A program made the position numbers and the translations under genes. The notes under the pieces were generated by a model that made no database searches, was not told the DNA's origin, and saw only the letters and a program-made list of their open reading frames with translations. DNA of 64,000 nucleotides, from contig PTEX01000007.1 of the NCBI GenBank assembly GCA_003342815.1, positions 124,001 to 188,000 on the forward strand. The letters are read 5' to 3'. Positions 10,946 to 22,006 of the stretch are shown one piece after another (the first letter of the stretch is position 1; every line of letters starts with the position of its first letter). Source of the DNA: Eudromia elegans (Eukaryota > Chordata > Aves > Tinamiformes > Tinamidae).

Positions 10946-13900
10946 CTGTTCACCACCTCTCATTTAGTTCATCACTTACGGAATTGCTAGAAAAGTGCTT
11001 GTTTCTCAATCATTTCAGTGTGGTGTGTGGAGGAGAGCGCCATACTAAGATTCAGGTCTCAGCACTGAAGTGGTGGAGGTGTCAGTACGTGTTTGTTCCT
11101 GCCCACCCTGCTTTTGGGATCAGTGACTTCTGACCTGGGCTTGGGAAGAGTCTACATCTGAGGATAGCAACTTAATCTGCTGCAACGAGATTTGCTAGAG
11201 CTTGTCTATCAATATCTTTAATTTAATCTCTTGTCCTTTCAGCTCAGCCTATTTTGCAGCCTTATTTTCTTCTTGAAAAAGATCATGCAAAGAAATAACG
11301 GTTGACCTGTTATCTTATGGTCACTTTTTGCAAGGACCTCCATTTCTAACTTCTGACTTATACTTGGTAGTTAATGACCTTCTCAAAGTACATTACTGCT
11401 GTACATACAACATTTCAGGTGTTAAGGATTAATATATGGTTATTTTAATATAATCTTACAGTTATATTCCTGAAAACTGTTATTTAACAGTAGCAATTTG
11501 CGCTGTCTTCAATTTTGGGATTTAAATTACACTGAGAAGAAAAACATTATATTAACTCAGTGTACATAACCAAAGTGCGGGCAGAACCAAACTCAAAATA
11601 GAGGCAACAGTAATAGATCTGTTAGTAATATCTCCTATCTAAAGCAAAACTTCTGTCTTGTGAATGGGAGCCACTTACATGCACTTTTAAAGTTTATAGG
11701 AGCAAGGAAAAAGTATATTCATGGATTTCATTTGTTAAAATCTAAAATTCACCAATAAAACTTTCCTATTTGTGTTCAGAATTCCAGAATTGGTCTTGAA
11801 ATGGTACAAGTGCGTATCTACAATGCTTTCAGTCAGTGGGGACATAGCATAGTATATGCTGGTTTAAGTACTTGAAAATTGTGAGGTGAAATTTTATTGG
11901 AACTTGTATACAGCTGTGAATATTGACTAAATATCTGAAAATGCAAATCTTGTAAAAAGTGTAAAGATATCAGATTATTCTCTCTGGAGTAAGTAAGTAT
12001 TTTTCTCTTGAATTTAGTACATGAGCTGGCTTTAGACTGACGGTACTTCCTGAATAGATAAGTGCCTTCCCATGGATAGGTCAAATGAAAAAGCGCATTC
12101 AAATTCAGAACTCCTGCAAGTGGTGGTGGAGTTCTGTCCATTTGCACCCCAAACTATGGGACACCTAAACATTCCCAGTTTTGTTCTATTATTTCCTGAG
12201 GAATGTTCTCTATAAAAATAAATTTTGTTTTTGCAGGCATTTTATCATGGTGGAACAAAATTCTATTCTGCTTACACTGCTGAGCTGATGTGCTTTTTCA
12301 GAGATTGGACAACTTTGAGAGCCTCGTAAAAGACAGCTCCTCTCAAAGACTTTCTTTATATCCAGTTGAATAAAATCCAGTATCTTTGTTGAATATGCAT
12401 GTCAGAAGGAGAAAACAATTGCAACTCCATAGACTTCATTTTGGAAACTGAAGGCAATATAGGTACTGCAGTTCCTGCGTGACATTTGCTGTTTCCACTG
12501 AGAAACACTACTACTTGCTTCTCTTCTTGTTCTCAATTTGTCAAATGAGCTTTAGCTATAAACTGACCTAAATTGCATTGTAATTTGAGGTGACAGATAT
12601 GATGTAGTGACTAGTGAATAATCTGTATACCAACTGATTTTTTTGCTGTTTTCTAAGGTGTCATCAGTAAGAAACAATGATAAAACTTAAAACTCTCTTA
12701 AGACTGAGAAAAGATCAGGCATACCAGCTTTGAATTGCCTCATTGACCTAGCTGGTTGATTTGGCACTAAAGATTAAACTCGGTGACCTCCCTTGCTGCA
12801 GATTGCTTTGAGTAATTGGTACATGAGCAATGTTGCTGTGCTTATGTACGTGGTCAATCTTTTTGTTTTAATTTGAAAAAATACATATTGAAAAAAGTTA
12901 ATGTTTATCAAACTGCAAACAAAATGCTGAAGTCACTGAGGTATTCTCGACTCATTTGAGAAAGGTCAGTGTTTTTTCAGTTTTGTGTTTTCTACTGAAA
13001 AATTTCAAGATCAAGAGTAGAGGGAGAGAACCTGTCTTCTCCCATTGCAAGTTTAGAAAGCAAGATCTTGAAACCTTTTTTAAATCACACAGTGCATGTA
13101 ACGACACCGGGGTGGGAGAAGTGAAAGCCACATGGAGATGCCTAATGACAAACCTTTCTATAAGGCATTAGAACAGTCAAAGAGGAGGGGTTTTTTTTCA
13201 GTGTATTTCCATGTAAGGTACTTCTACTGTTCTGTCCTAACCCTCTTGTAGGTTTCTAGACGATACAGTTTTTTATAATGACTGCATTATTCAAGCTGTT
13301 ATGAGGTTCTTGGAGGATGAATATTGCACTCTGTCTTTATTGTTATCTTCCTTTGATTACCAGGCTTAGGTGAAGTCTAAAGCACGAAGGCTTACTTTTG
13401 TACGTCTAACTGTAAAATACAGGACCCCAGGGTNTACTGCTACTTTTTGAGCCTTCCTACTATAATGCGAATAAGATATTTACAAAAATGATTTCAGATG
13501 AAGATGTAAAGTCTTTTTAATAGGATATTTTATTTTTTAGGCATCGTCCTGAGTGGTACTTAAAGTTGTGCTAGAAAATTTATATTAATTGTCCTGCAGT
13601 CAGGTCCGACCCCTTGATTATGCTGAACTGCCCATTTTTAGGAGTTCTTTTTACTCATTCATTATAAAAATAATTACGACAGTCTGAGGTCCTCATTTGC
13701 CCTTTCCAGTGAATTAGGGAATGAAGGGAGACAACAACATTGCCCTATCAATATAATGTAGCTGCTTCCTGTATGTTCTTAGTTTTTCAGATGTTTGAAT
13801 CCCTTTGTTCTCATGCTCAATAAAATCTTGAAGTTATGACTTTTTGTAAGCTAGTGACTTATTTTATAAGCAAACCAGTTCTTTCTTCTTACCAAACATC

Positions 13901-16900
13901 CTATTTTTTTGAAGTGAAGTTTAACATCTGTAGGCAGTTCCTTATTTTGCATGCATTTTTGTATTTCCTTTATTTCATGCAAAAGTATTGCTGCATCTCT
14001 GGTAACTCACATTGCTCATGTTCAGACCTTTTTTCCTTTTAAAAGTGAAGGTATGTCACTTTTTGGCATAAAAGAAAAATGAAACTATAATTTGTTTGAT
14101 TAATCTTTATAGAGAGCAGTTTAATCTATTTTTCCTAAAAAAAGATTGGACATTTTNCTATAACATGATCTAGTACTTATGTTAAAATTGTTAGCAGGAT
14201 ACTTTTTGTATAAGTTTCTGTATGGAACTGCCTTGCCTTTATTCCTGACGTATTAGTGAAAGTTATTCCATATCACTAGCAACAGGTTATTTGAAAAAGA
14301 GGCAGTTCAGGTAAATGTAAAGAAAATGCTGTTTAAACGGTAGCTTTTTGCACTGAATTATATTATTGGGTTGATTAATTCTAATTGATTTTTATAATTC
14401 ACACTTTGTCCAAAGTGCCAAACTTNTTATTTGTAAATGGGTGTCAGAAGTCCTGATCCTAGTAGATACATTTGGATTATTTGTGAAGTTGTTCTCTGAT
14501 TGAGAAAGCAGATTGTGCTCATTGGCATCTTGGCTTTATCTGACATACAGGGTCAGCAGACTTCTTAATATTCTCAGAAGCTCTGGGGGTGTGTTTCTTT
14601 CTTTATTTGATATATTTTGTTGCTAATCAGGCAGAACCTTTTTGGAGTGTCTTTGGCTTTTGTTTGTTCTTTCAGCTGAGAACGCTTGCACTTGAGTTTC
14701 TTGTACAGACTTTGTCCAGTTTCTTAGGTGTGCATTGACTCATCCACCCCAGATAAGAGCTGGTACTGCTCTTTACACGTTTGTATCTCATCATAAATTG
14801 CAGCTGTATTGCAGAAGTAAATGAAGTAATTTTGAGACCACTGTTTTTGTGTAGACGTTCTAAGTTTACAATTGTGGGAGACTTCTTTCTGCTGCCATTT
14901 TATTACAATAGTTTGGCTCATGGACAGTGAGGCAGGGGCTTCAGAGTAACAGGAGAACTGTATCCTGCAAAATTGTATCCTCAGCTCAAGTGGGAAGAGT
15001 GGCTGTAATTGAGACTGTTGTGAGTAATGGGTATCTGCTCATGCTTAGAGGAGGGTGGTCTGTACTGCATGCTAAAGTTTGTCAGCATTACTGCTCCAGT
15101 GCGTTGGGGGAATATGCTTCTGTGAAATCTTCAAGAAGTACGTTAAGAAAACTAAGTTCAAAAACCAAAACCACTAGACGAGAAAAAGACCAAGCTTTCT
15201 GGAGGTTTGCTGAGCAGAAGCAAGGAGGCGTAACTAGAGTTCTTGATGAGGGCCCTGCAAATGTGTAGTATGTTAATGTTAAGATCCAGGTGAATTTTCA
15301 GTAAAAGTCACTATTTCCTAGGGTATCTACACTGAAGATTTGAGAATAGAGAGCTGTGTTGTCCTTGCCCCTCTGAAATGCTGGTGTGGCCAAAACCAAA
15401 TTTTGACTGTAGATATTCCTGGTTTTTCTATGATTTGCAAAGAAGCTAGATCAGGCTACTTTGTTCAAATGTATACTGTGATAACCTGTTCAACTTAACT
15501 TTCATTGGGCATAAATGTGTGAGCTGGGAAAATGAGAGGCAGCTTCCAGGGCAGCATATCAGGATACTGATATTGGCATTGTGCCCTGTACCCAGTTAAA
15601 ATTTTTGCTGTCTTGGTTCTGTCATTTTAGTCTTGTCCTCTGGCAATGAATCCTGCTTAAGAAGGAGGCAGACATTTTAGAGCAATTCAGCTTTCTTAAT
15701 TGACTGATTATTGAGTGAAAATTTACTTGAATTTCTCCATTTATCAGCTTTTCTTCGTGCCATTTATTCTTGAACACCTTTTTTTCTCTTACATTTTTGT
15801 TTTTTATGGGGGGGGGAAGTGGATCCAGATTCAATATCTAGAATTCCTACTATAAGCAGCCTCTAGCTAGTGATGTTCTGTGGAGCAATAATTTAANTAT
15901 CAACACCTGGTTTTGCTGCAGGGCAAGACTGCTGAGGAGCAGTGGGAGAGCAAGACTGTTTAGGGATAAAAGTACCAAGAATGTATTTTCTGTAAGGATT
16001 CGTGCTGTAGACGTGATGGTAAATGTTAGCCTCTATGGCAAATTTTAGTAAATATTTCTCTCCCCTCCCCCTCCCTTCCTTTGGATAACTTGATAGTTGT
16101 AACCTTGCTTCCCAGAATACTTCAGTATCGGGTAGTGTTACTAATGTAGTGTGAGGTAAGACTCCCATTAAATTACTGGTTTGTCTCCACCTCTAGTGGA
16201 AAATTCTTATCTGTGTAGTCTCTGTATGAGGGAGCAGCATTCAAGAACATAGTTTTGCTGAAGGGACACAAAACAGTCCTTAAACTCTGAAGTTCATGTT
16301 TTTAACGTATATAAAAAAGGTTGATTTAAGGATACCTTGTGCCCAGAGTGTTGCCATTCTTCATTTATTCAGAAGATTAATATGGTAAAACCCATTAAGG
16401 ACTCATTTTCTGAAGGCTTTTTTTTTAACCCGAAGTAGAACTGCCAAATATGCAGCTTACATTCTTAGATAAGCTTAATTATAGGAATTTTGGCTCTCTG
16501 GTTTTGAATTTAATAGTGGTTTATATTCAGTTGGATGGTATCCGCATGTTCTTATGAAGATTAAACTTCTAATAGCTTTGTTCCAAAGGGATCAATACTC
16601 TGACTCTTCAGTAATCGCTGCTCAGCTTAATTCCTGANGACACTGCTACCTAAAGTGGCTCTATATTGACTTTGTTTTAAGTTTGTCAACAGGATTATTT
16701 TTGTGAACACTGAGCTCTTACTTTCTAATTTGGCTTTGGGGATGTGAGGAGGTTCGGTTTTGGGTTTTGTTTTGTTTTTAAGAGATTGAAGCTGTGTTGG
16801 TGTAACACAAACCTGTTTGCATTGCTGGTATGTAGAACTTGTACAAACTCAATCTCCTGGTATGTGTTTAAGGGGTTGGGTGTGTGATTGATTCTTCTGA

Positions 16901-18475
16901 GTATTGCTCAATAACTTTTTTCAAATATACTCTTAATATGTAGTGCCCTTCTATGTAATGTTATACAACTTGCTTCATTGATACAGAGAGATCTTGTTTT
17001 CCTGACTTGGAGCTGTTCTTTCCTTCTTCATATTTTCCCAACATAAAAAGCCCAAGTTGCTCAGATCTAACAATGGCACCAAGGGGAAAGTTAAATATAG
17101 TTACTTTGCCCTCTCAAGAGTTGGTCAATGAAAGAACTCTATAGCCACAGTACTTTTATGTTCTTGTATATGGTTTGTGGAAGTGAGTGTTTCCATNAGG
17201 GCTTTACCTCAGTTTGTCTAATTGTTAAAACTGGGCCCAAGAGTGCATTACATTTAGTAGGGAAAGAAAGAACCTTTTCACAGGGTGCAAAAGGCCTCAA
17301 ATATTGGCTTTTGTGAAGGCTTCCTGTGTATTTTTTTTATTATGNATTCTAATAATGCAGATTATTTAGAGCCTATTTTTTTCTTACAGTGGAATTTTGC
17401 TAATTCTTTCTCTAAAAAAAAATATTTTTTACAGGCTTTTCTCTTGACCTGCTACTAGATGGTATAAGTTTGTGTGCTATTCTTGTCATCTTTTACAGCA
17501 TGACAAAAAAAAAAAGCATGTAATGTGGCTAGTCTGTGTTAGCAAGTTTTTCTGTTTGCCTTCTCTAGCACCACAAGTAGACAATAGTGACAACACTGAA
17601 CGGAGCATTGCAGATAAAACTGGGCCATTCAGAGCATGGCTAGCATACCCTATGTGTGCTGTCCCACAGAAAAGATGCAAGGCTCACTAGAAAAGAGAGG
17701 AAGCTAGCGGGGTGTGGTAATGAAGTGAAAATCTTTCTCAGGAAAAACTGTGAAACTTATGCAGTTTGTGATTTTTATCCAGTGGTTCTGTCACCATATT
17801 TCAGATCAGTGTGGAGATTTAAAAATAAAAATATAAAAAAAAGTTGTAGTGTCACAGACCTGGAGGTCTTAAACATCTTACATGATTGAATAACTTGCAG
17901 ATCATAGTAAAAGAGCTCAGATGAAATCTTTTTTTTCATTGTTTGTGGAGCATGTGTGCCTGAGCTCTGAAACATCATCAGTTGTTCAAATTTGTATTTT
18001 CTCTTCTACGCTTCAGAATGTCGAGGTTCTGAACTTCATTTTTTTGTCAGGAAAAAAAGTCCTAAACCTTTTTTTTTTTTTTTTTTTTCCTCCTCCAGGT
18101 CACTGAGTAATATGTTGACAAGCCTAAAAAGCTTAAAGCATTAAAGGCAGCTTACTGTGCTGTCACCCATTCAGATAATAGTGCCCAAAAATTTGGGCAG
18201 ACGATCCTAAGAGGGCAGTCTTGTTATGGAGGGTGGTGCATGTTCTGTGTTATATAACAGAGACCTTCAGGTGGTCTTTGTATTTGCAAAGCACATAGCT
18301 CAGTCATGTATAGTTGAAAACCTTGNTTCCTGTATCTTGGCTCTTTGAAGGTAGCTGTACTAGGTAATTATGAATTTGTAATATGGTTTGTGAATTTTGG
18401 GATAAAATCCTTCAGGGAATGTCTGTCTTTGCCTCTTCTTCAAATGATATTTCAGAATGTGACTGCCAGATTCAT

Positions 18476-18500
18476 ATTTTCTCCAGGTACTGGAGAAAAT
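18476..18500. repeat. Perfect 11-bp inverted repeat, 3-base spacer
   Basis: ATTTTCTCCAG (18476-18486) and CTGGAGAAAAT (18490-18500) are exact reverse complements around GTA. Intronic, no gene assigned. Confidence 0.93.
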
Positions 18501-19453
18501 TTTTTTCCTTCTCTGGAGTATTACATATATGACTGAAGAAAAACTTACTATGGAGAATTAAACTAATGCTATTTTATATCAATTTGAATATCAGNCGAGG
18601 TGTAAATTATGGAACACTATCTTGGATTGAATTTGACGTTAGGTAGAATTTTATTTCCATCTCCACTCTGAAGTGGCATTTGCACATTACTGCACATGAG
18701 TGTTTACTTTTAATACTAGTTTTGTTAGGGAAGCAATGCCAAGCATTGACATTAAAAATGAGTTTTTAAAAAAAAAAAAGAAAGAAAAAAAGGGAGGGAT
18801 TAAAGTGAGACGAGGGCACTGGAGTCCAGAATGGAATGTACACAAAAAAAGTTCACTAGAGAGCTAAAATAGCAGCAGCACTTTTAATTTCACGGGGAAT
18901 ATGACCCCCCTTTAGAACAAGAGCAGGCATGTTTACTTTATGGACAATGAAATCTGAAGTCTTAGCTGTCTAGGGAAAGGTGATAAGAAATGACCGTGTT
19001 GTTAGGTGTTCTGGCCATCCTCCGAGATCTGTTAACGGACTCTGGAATTCTAGGAATTTCTTTACTCCTCATTTGTTATGCTTTAAGGATTTCTAAACAC
19101 TTGGAGTAAATGCTAAATCAAGGTAGTTCTTTCTTTCACTCTGCTATAATCTTTTTATTGCAGCTGCTAAATATTTGTGTTGCCTCCTCTCTATAAAATA
19201 CTTACAAGTTTCTTGCAGAGCAAAGCTTGATAGTGTTAAAAACATCCTCAAAGCTTGCTGTTCAGATGGCTGCACAGCTGTGGCCTATTACTCTAAGCAC
19301 TGGAGGATGCTATGACCAGTTGTAAATATGGACTGTTTTGGGGTGCTCTGACTGCTGAGCTAGTTCATGTGCTGTAGGCTTTGTCACTTCCAGGGGCTAT
19401 TTCTTGAAACAAGATGTTTCTTGCTTTTTTTTTCCTCTNGCTGGTGTGGAGAG

Positions 19454-19466
19454 TGCCCTCTGCTGT
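19454..19466 (-). promoter_or_regulatory. CTCF-like core motif
   Basis: TGCCCTCTGCTGT matches the reverse complement of the CTCF core consensus (YGCCMYCTRSTGG) except for the last base. Motif evidence only. Confidence 0.22.
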
Positions 19467-20480
19467 AGGTAGGAACTGGCCCTGAAGAGCTGTTTTAAGT
19501 GATCAGAAGGGGTTAAAATAGTTGAGTGTTTGCCAGTGACACAGGACAGCAGAATAGAAACCAAAGACAGAGATAGTGTTTTGTTGGATATAGAAATGAT
19601 TTTGACAGAAGTCTAAGCTTTCTGTCTAGACGTATCTTGATGCCTCCTTCTGGTGTGTTTTTGTGTCATTGCTGCCCCCTTCTACATCTGTAGTCACCTC
19701 ATCAGAAAGTTTCCTCCTCTCGTGTCTCTGATGTAAAAATTACAAAATAAACCGTTCAGATATAAGATGTGTAATCATTAAAATAAAGGCAACTGTCACC
19801 ATATAAATGAAGTTGTTTACTGTTTATGTTGTCAATGATTGGTTTTTATTTTGGTTAAACTGGGAAGTCACTGAGACAAAAGTGTAAGGCATATCACAGT
19901 GTAAGGTCAGAGTTGTTAAGGCTGAAGCTCCTTGTTCAGTGTTTTTGCCTGACCTGTGCTATCATTTTAACGGGTTAGTATCTCAGTGGCGAGCCCCTTT
20001 AATCAAAGATTGTTGCTAATAGCACGTGACAGATGAGTATTCTTTTTTTAGAGAGCATAAGAGTTTAGATAAGATTTAAGTGCTTTCCCTCTTTCCATTT
20101 GTGAATGTTGTATTATATCTTTTTTNAAAAAAAAAATCACCTGCTCCATTTCTTGAAGTTTGGATTGCGCTTACTTTAAGTGGCATTAGTTTCTGCAGAC
20201 AAAATATAGCTAAAACATGTTATTAAAAGTAATATGCTGTGGTGTATCCTGTATCTGTCAAACTTNTTTCACCTACCTGAGTCGTTGAAGCTTTTAGTCT
20301 TTTCAAATGATTGACATAGACAACAGCTACTCCTCTTGCATCCTCCTCTTCAGAGGCTTTGTTGGTATCAGTCCCTGCTACTTACTGTGGGTGTTAGTCA
20401 TCCAGTGATTGCCTTCCATGCAGTTGCCCCCAGAAATGCGATTTGGGGCGCCTGGTCTGAGTAATCATCTCTGCTTTCAG

Positions 20481-20565
20481 CAGGCTGGAAGAGTGGNTGC
20501 CGCTGTCTGGAAACCACAGGAAAAGCGTCGGAGAGGCCTGAACAGAGGCATCGCTCACACATGAG
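20481..20565 (+). other. PALS1: Candidate noncoding 5' UTR exon of PALS1
   Basis: Inside a locally GC-richer block, the tract TCTCTGCTTTCAG ends at 20480 as a strong acceptor. Eighty-five bases later there is an excellent donor, ATGAG|GTAAGT (20561-20571). The exon would lie between the CpG-island first exon and the exon holding the start codon, where a noncoding exon is plausible for this gene. If joined to an acceptor at 26379, the ATG at its end would open a 22-codon upstream reading frame that stops before the main start. The splice sites are seen in the sequence; use of this exon is inferred. Confidence 0.42.
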
Positions 20566-20642
20566 GTAAGTCCTTGGGCACTGGGCACGAACTCCGTGGG
20601 AGCTGACAAAGCCATCACCATGGGGACGGCAGCCTGCTGCCA

Positions 20643-20668
20643 GGAATGCTAAGCTGGAATGCTAAGCT
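20643..20668. repeat. 13-bp tandem duplication
   Basis: GGAATGCTAAGCT is present twice in direct succession (20643-20655, 20656-20668). Confidence 0.93.
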
Positions 20669-21912
20669 GGGCTCAGTGAGGAGCTCCAGCTGCTGCCTAA
20701 GGGGCAGTGCGGGGAGAACATCACCCATGTGCCCCCCCCACCTCATCTCCTAGATCACACACTTGGCAGTGAATCAATTCTGATAGCGAGAGCAGGGAAT
20801 AACAGTTAGAAATCTGGCATTTCCCCTTGAACTTTGAGGCAACAAAACTTGTTTAGCCAAGGTCCCATGCCTGTCTCACTAGATTAACTGAATTTACCCT
20901 GTCTCTTTTAGCCCAGCTTGTGACAAGAAGTTGCAACAATGGCTGAAATGAGCATCAAATGTTATATTACACAGAAAATTTAAGCATCTTAGAAAGTAAT
21001 TTGTGCTTCTGCAGTAAAACAGGTTAAAATCCACTTTTGTGAGGTGTATGTAAACAATGAAATTACTGTATACGCATACCTCATTATAGGATATACCAAG
21101 AAACTACAAATGTGTTGCATACATTTTTTGCTGCAAAGGTACAGTTGCTGAAGAGAGCAATATATTGAATTGTACAGCTGTTGGATGATAGAATTTTTAA
21201 GGTCTTACTCTTCCACCTTTTCTGCAGGAAACACTTTGTATCTGTTTTCTAGCTCATTAATCTTTTTCAGGTTCCTAGCAAAGGCAGACTAGTTAGTACT
21301 TGAGCTGTGTGACTCTCTTGATTGCTGTCACTGAATCAACAGACAAGTAGCCTAATAAAACTGAATGTATGCCTTAAAATAGACCACAATTCTTAAATGC
21401 AGTACCAGCGTGGTACAAAAATTGATTTCCTAGTCTTTGCATGTCATCCAGTTAGTTTATACAATTTATGAAGCTGGAATCTAATCCTGCTTTGCGAATG
21501 TTCGGTTTCACACTTTCTTCTGCATTTTAATGTTGCCAGTTAATATTCTTTTCTTATATANAAATATAAATTAGGGAACACAGTGAAAATTACTTTTTAA
21601 GAGGTTAGATTTTTTTGTTGTTGATCCACAGATCTCACACTGAAGTGAGAATGGAATGTTAAAACCTCTTGGCGTGCTGAAAGCTCTTTGAAAAACACGT
21701 TGAACTGAGTTCCTGTACTTGACAGCTTTGCTAATGAGCACTGGTCTGAAATGATTAGAAATAAGTGTCAAATGGGTATGAAAGGAAACATTTTCTTCTA
21801 ATCCTAAGAGTATGTCAATGGCATCTAATTAGAAGAAATCATATCAAATACTGTAAAATTTAATAAAAAAAAAGTCACTGTCCTGAATGTATCCCCACAT
21901 TAAGATAAAGAG

Positions 21913-22006
21913 AGGGGTGGTGGGTTTTTTTGGGGTGGTGGGTTTTTTTGGGTTTTGGGGTTTTTTTTTGGGTTTTTTTTGGTGGGTTTTTTTTTTGTTT
22001 TTTTGT
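21913..22006. repeat. G/T-rich low-complexity tract
   Basis: About 95 bases made almost only of G and T on the + strand, with runs of three or four G alternating with long T runs (for example GGGGTGGTGGG and GGGTTTTGGGG). Several GGG runs lie close enough to form a G-quadruplex. Probably grown by slippage; it may be misassembled or variable in length. Confidence 0.85.

Larger units (their letters stand above)
2701..20480 (+). other. PALS1: Long first intron (5' UTR intron) of PALS1
   Basis: About 17.8 kb of AT-rich DNA without a recognisable coding exon. It holds a CR1 fragment (6392-6665), an older LINE remnant (about 9420-9690), an AAGC microsatellite (8101-8123), an 18-bp tandem duplication (10910-10945), poly(T) runs at 10152-10164, 10673-10685 and 18069-18088, and a perfect 11-bp hairpin (18476-18500). 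The poly(T) run at 18069 is followed by CCTCCTCCAG, an acceptor-like site with no matching exon that I could defend. The remaining open frames show no family resemblance. Confidence 0.55.

Noticed and set aside
14927-15268. A 113-codon + strand frame in the PALS1 5' intron
   Set aside because: No family resemblance and no splice or promoter context; the length is within what chance gives in 64 kb.
18060-18110. Poly(T) followed by CCTCCTCCAG as a splice acceptor
   Set aside because: A good-looking acceptor, but no exon with a matching donor follows that I could support.
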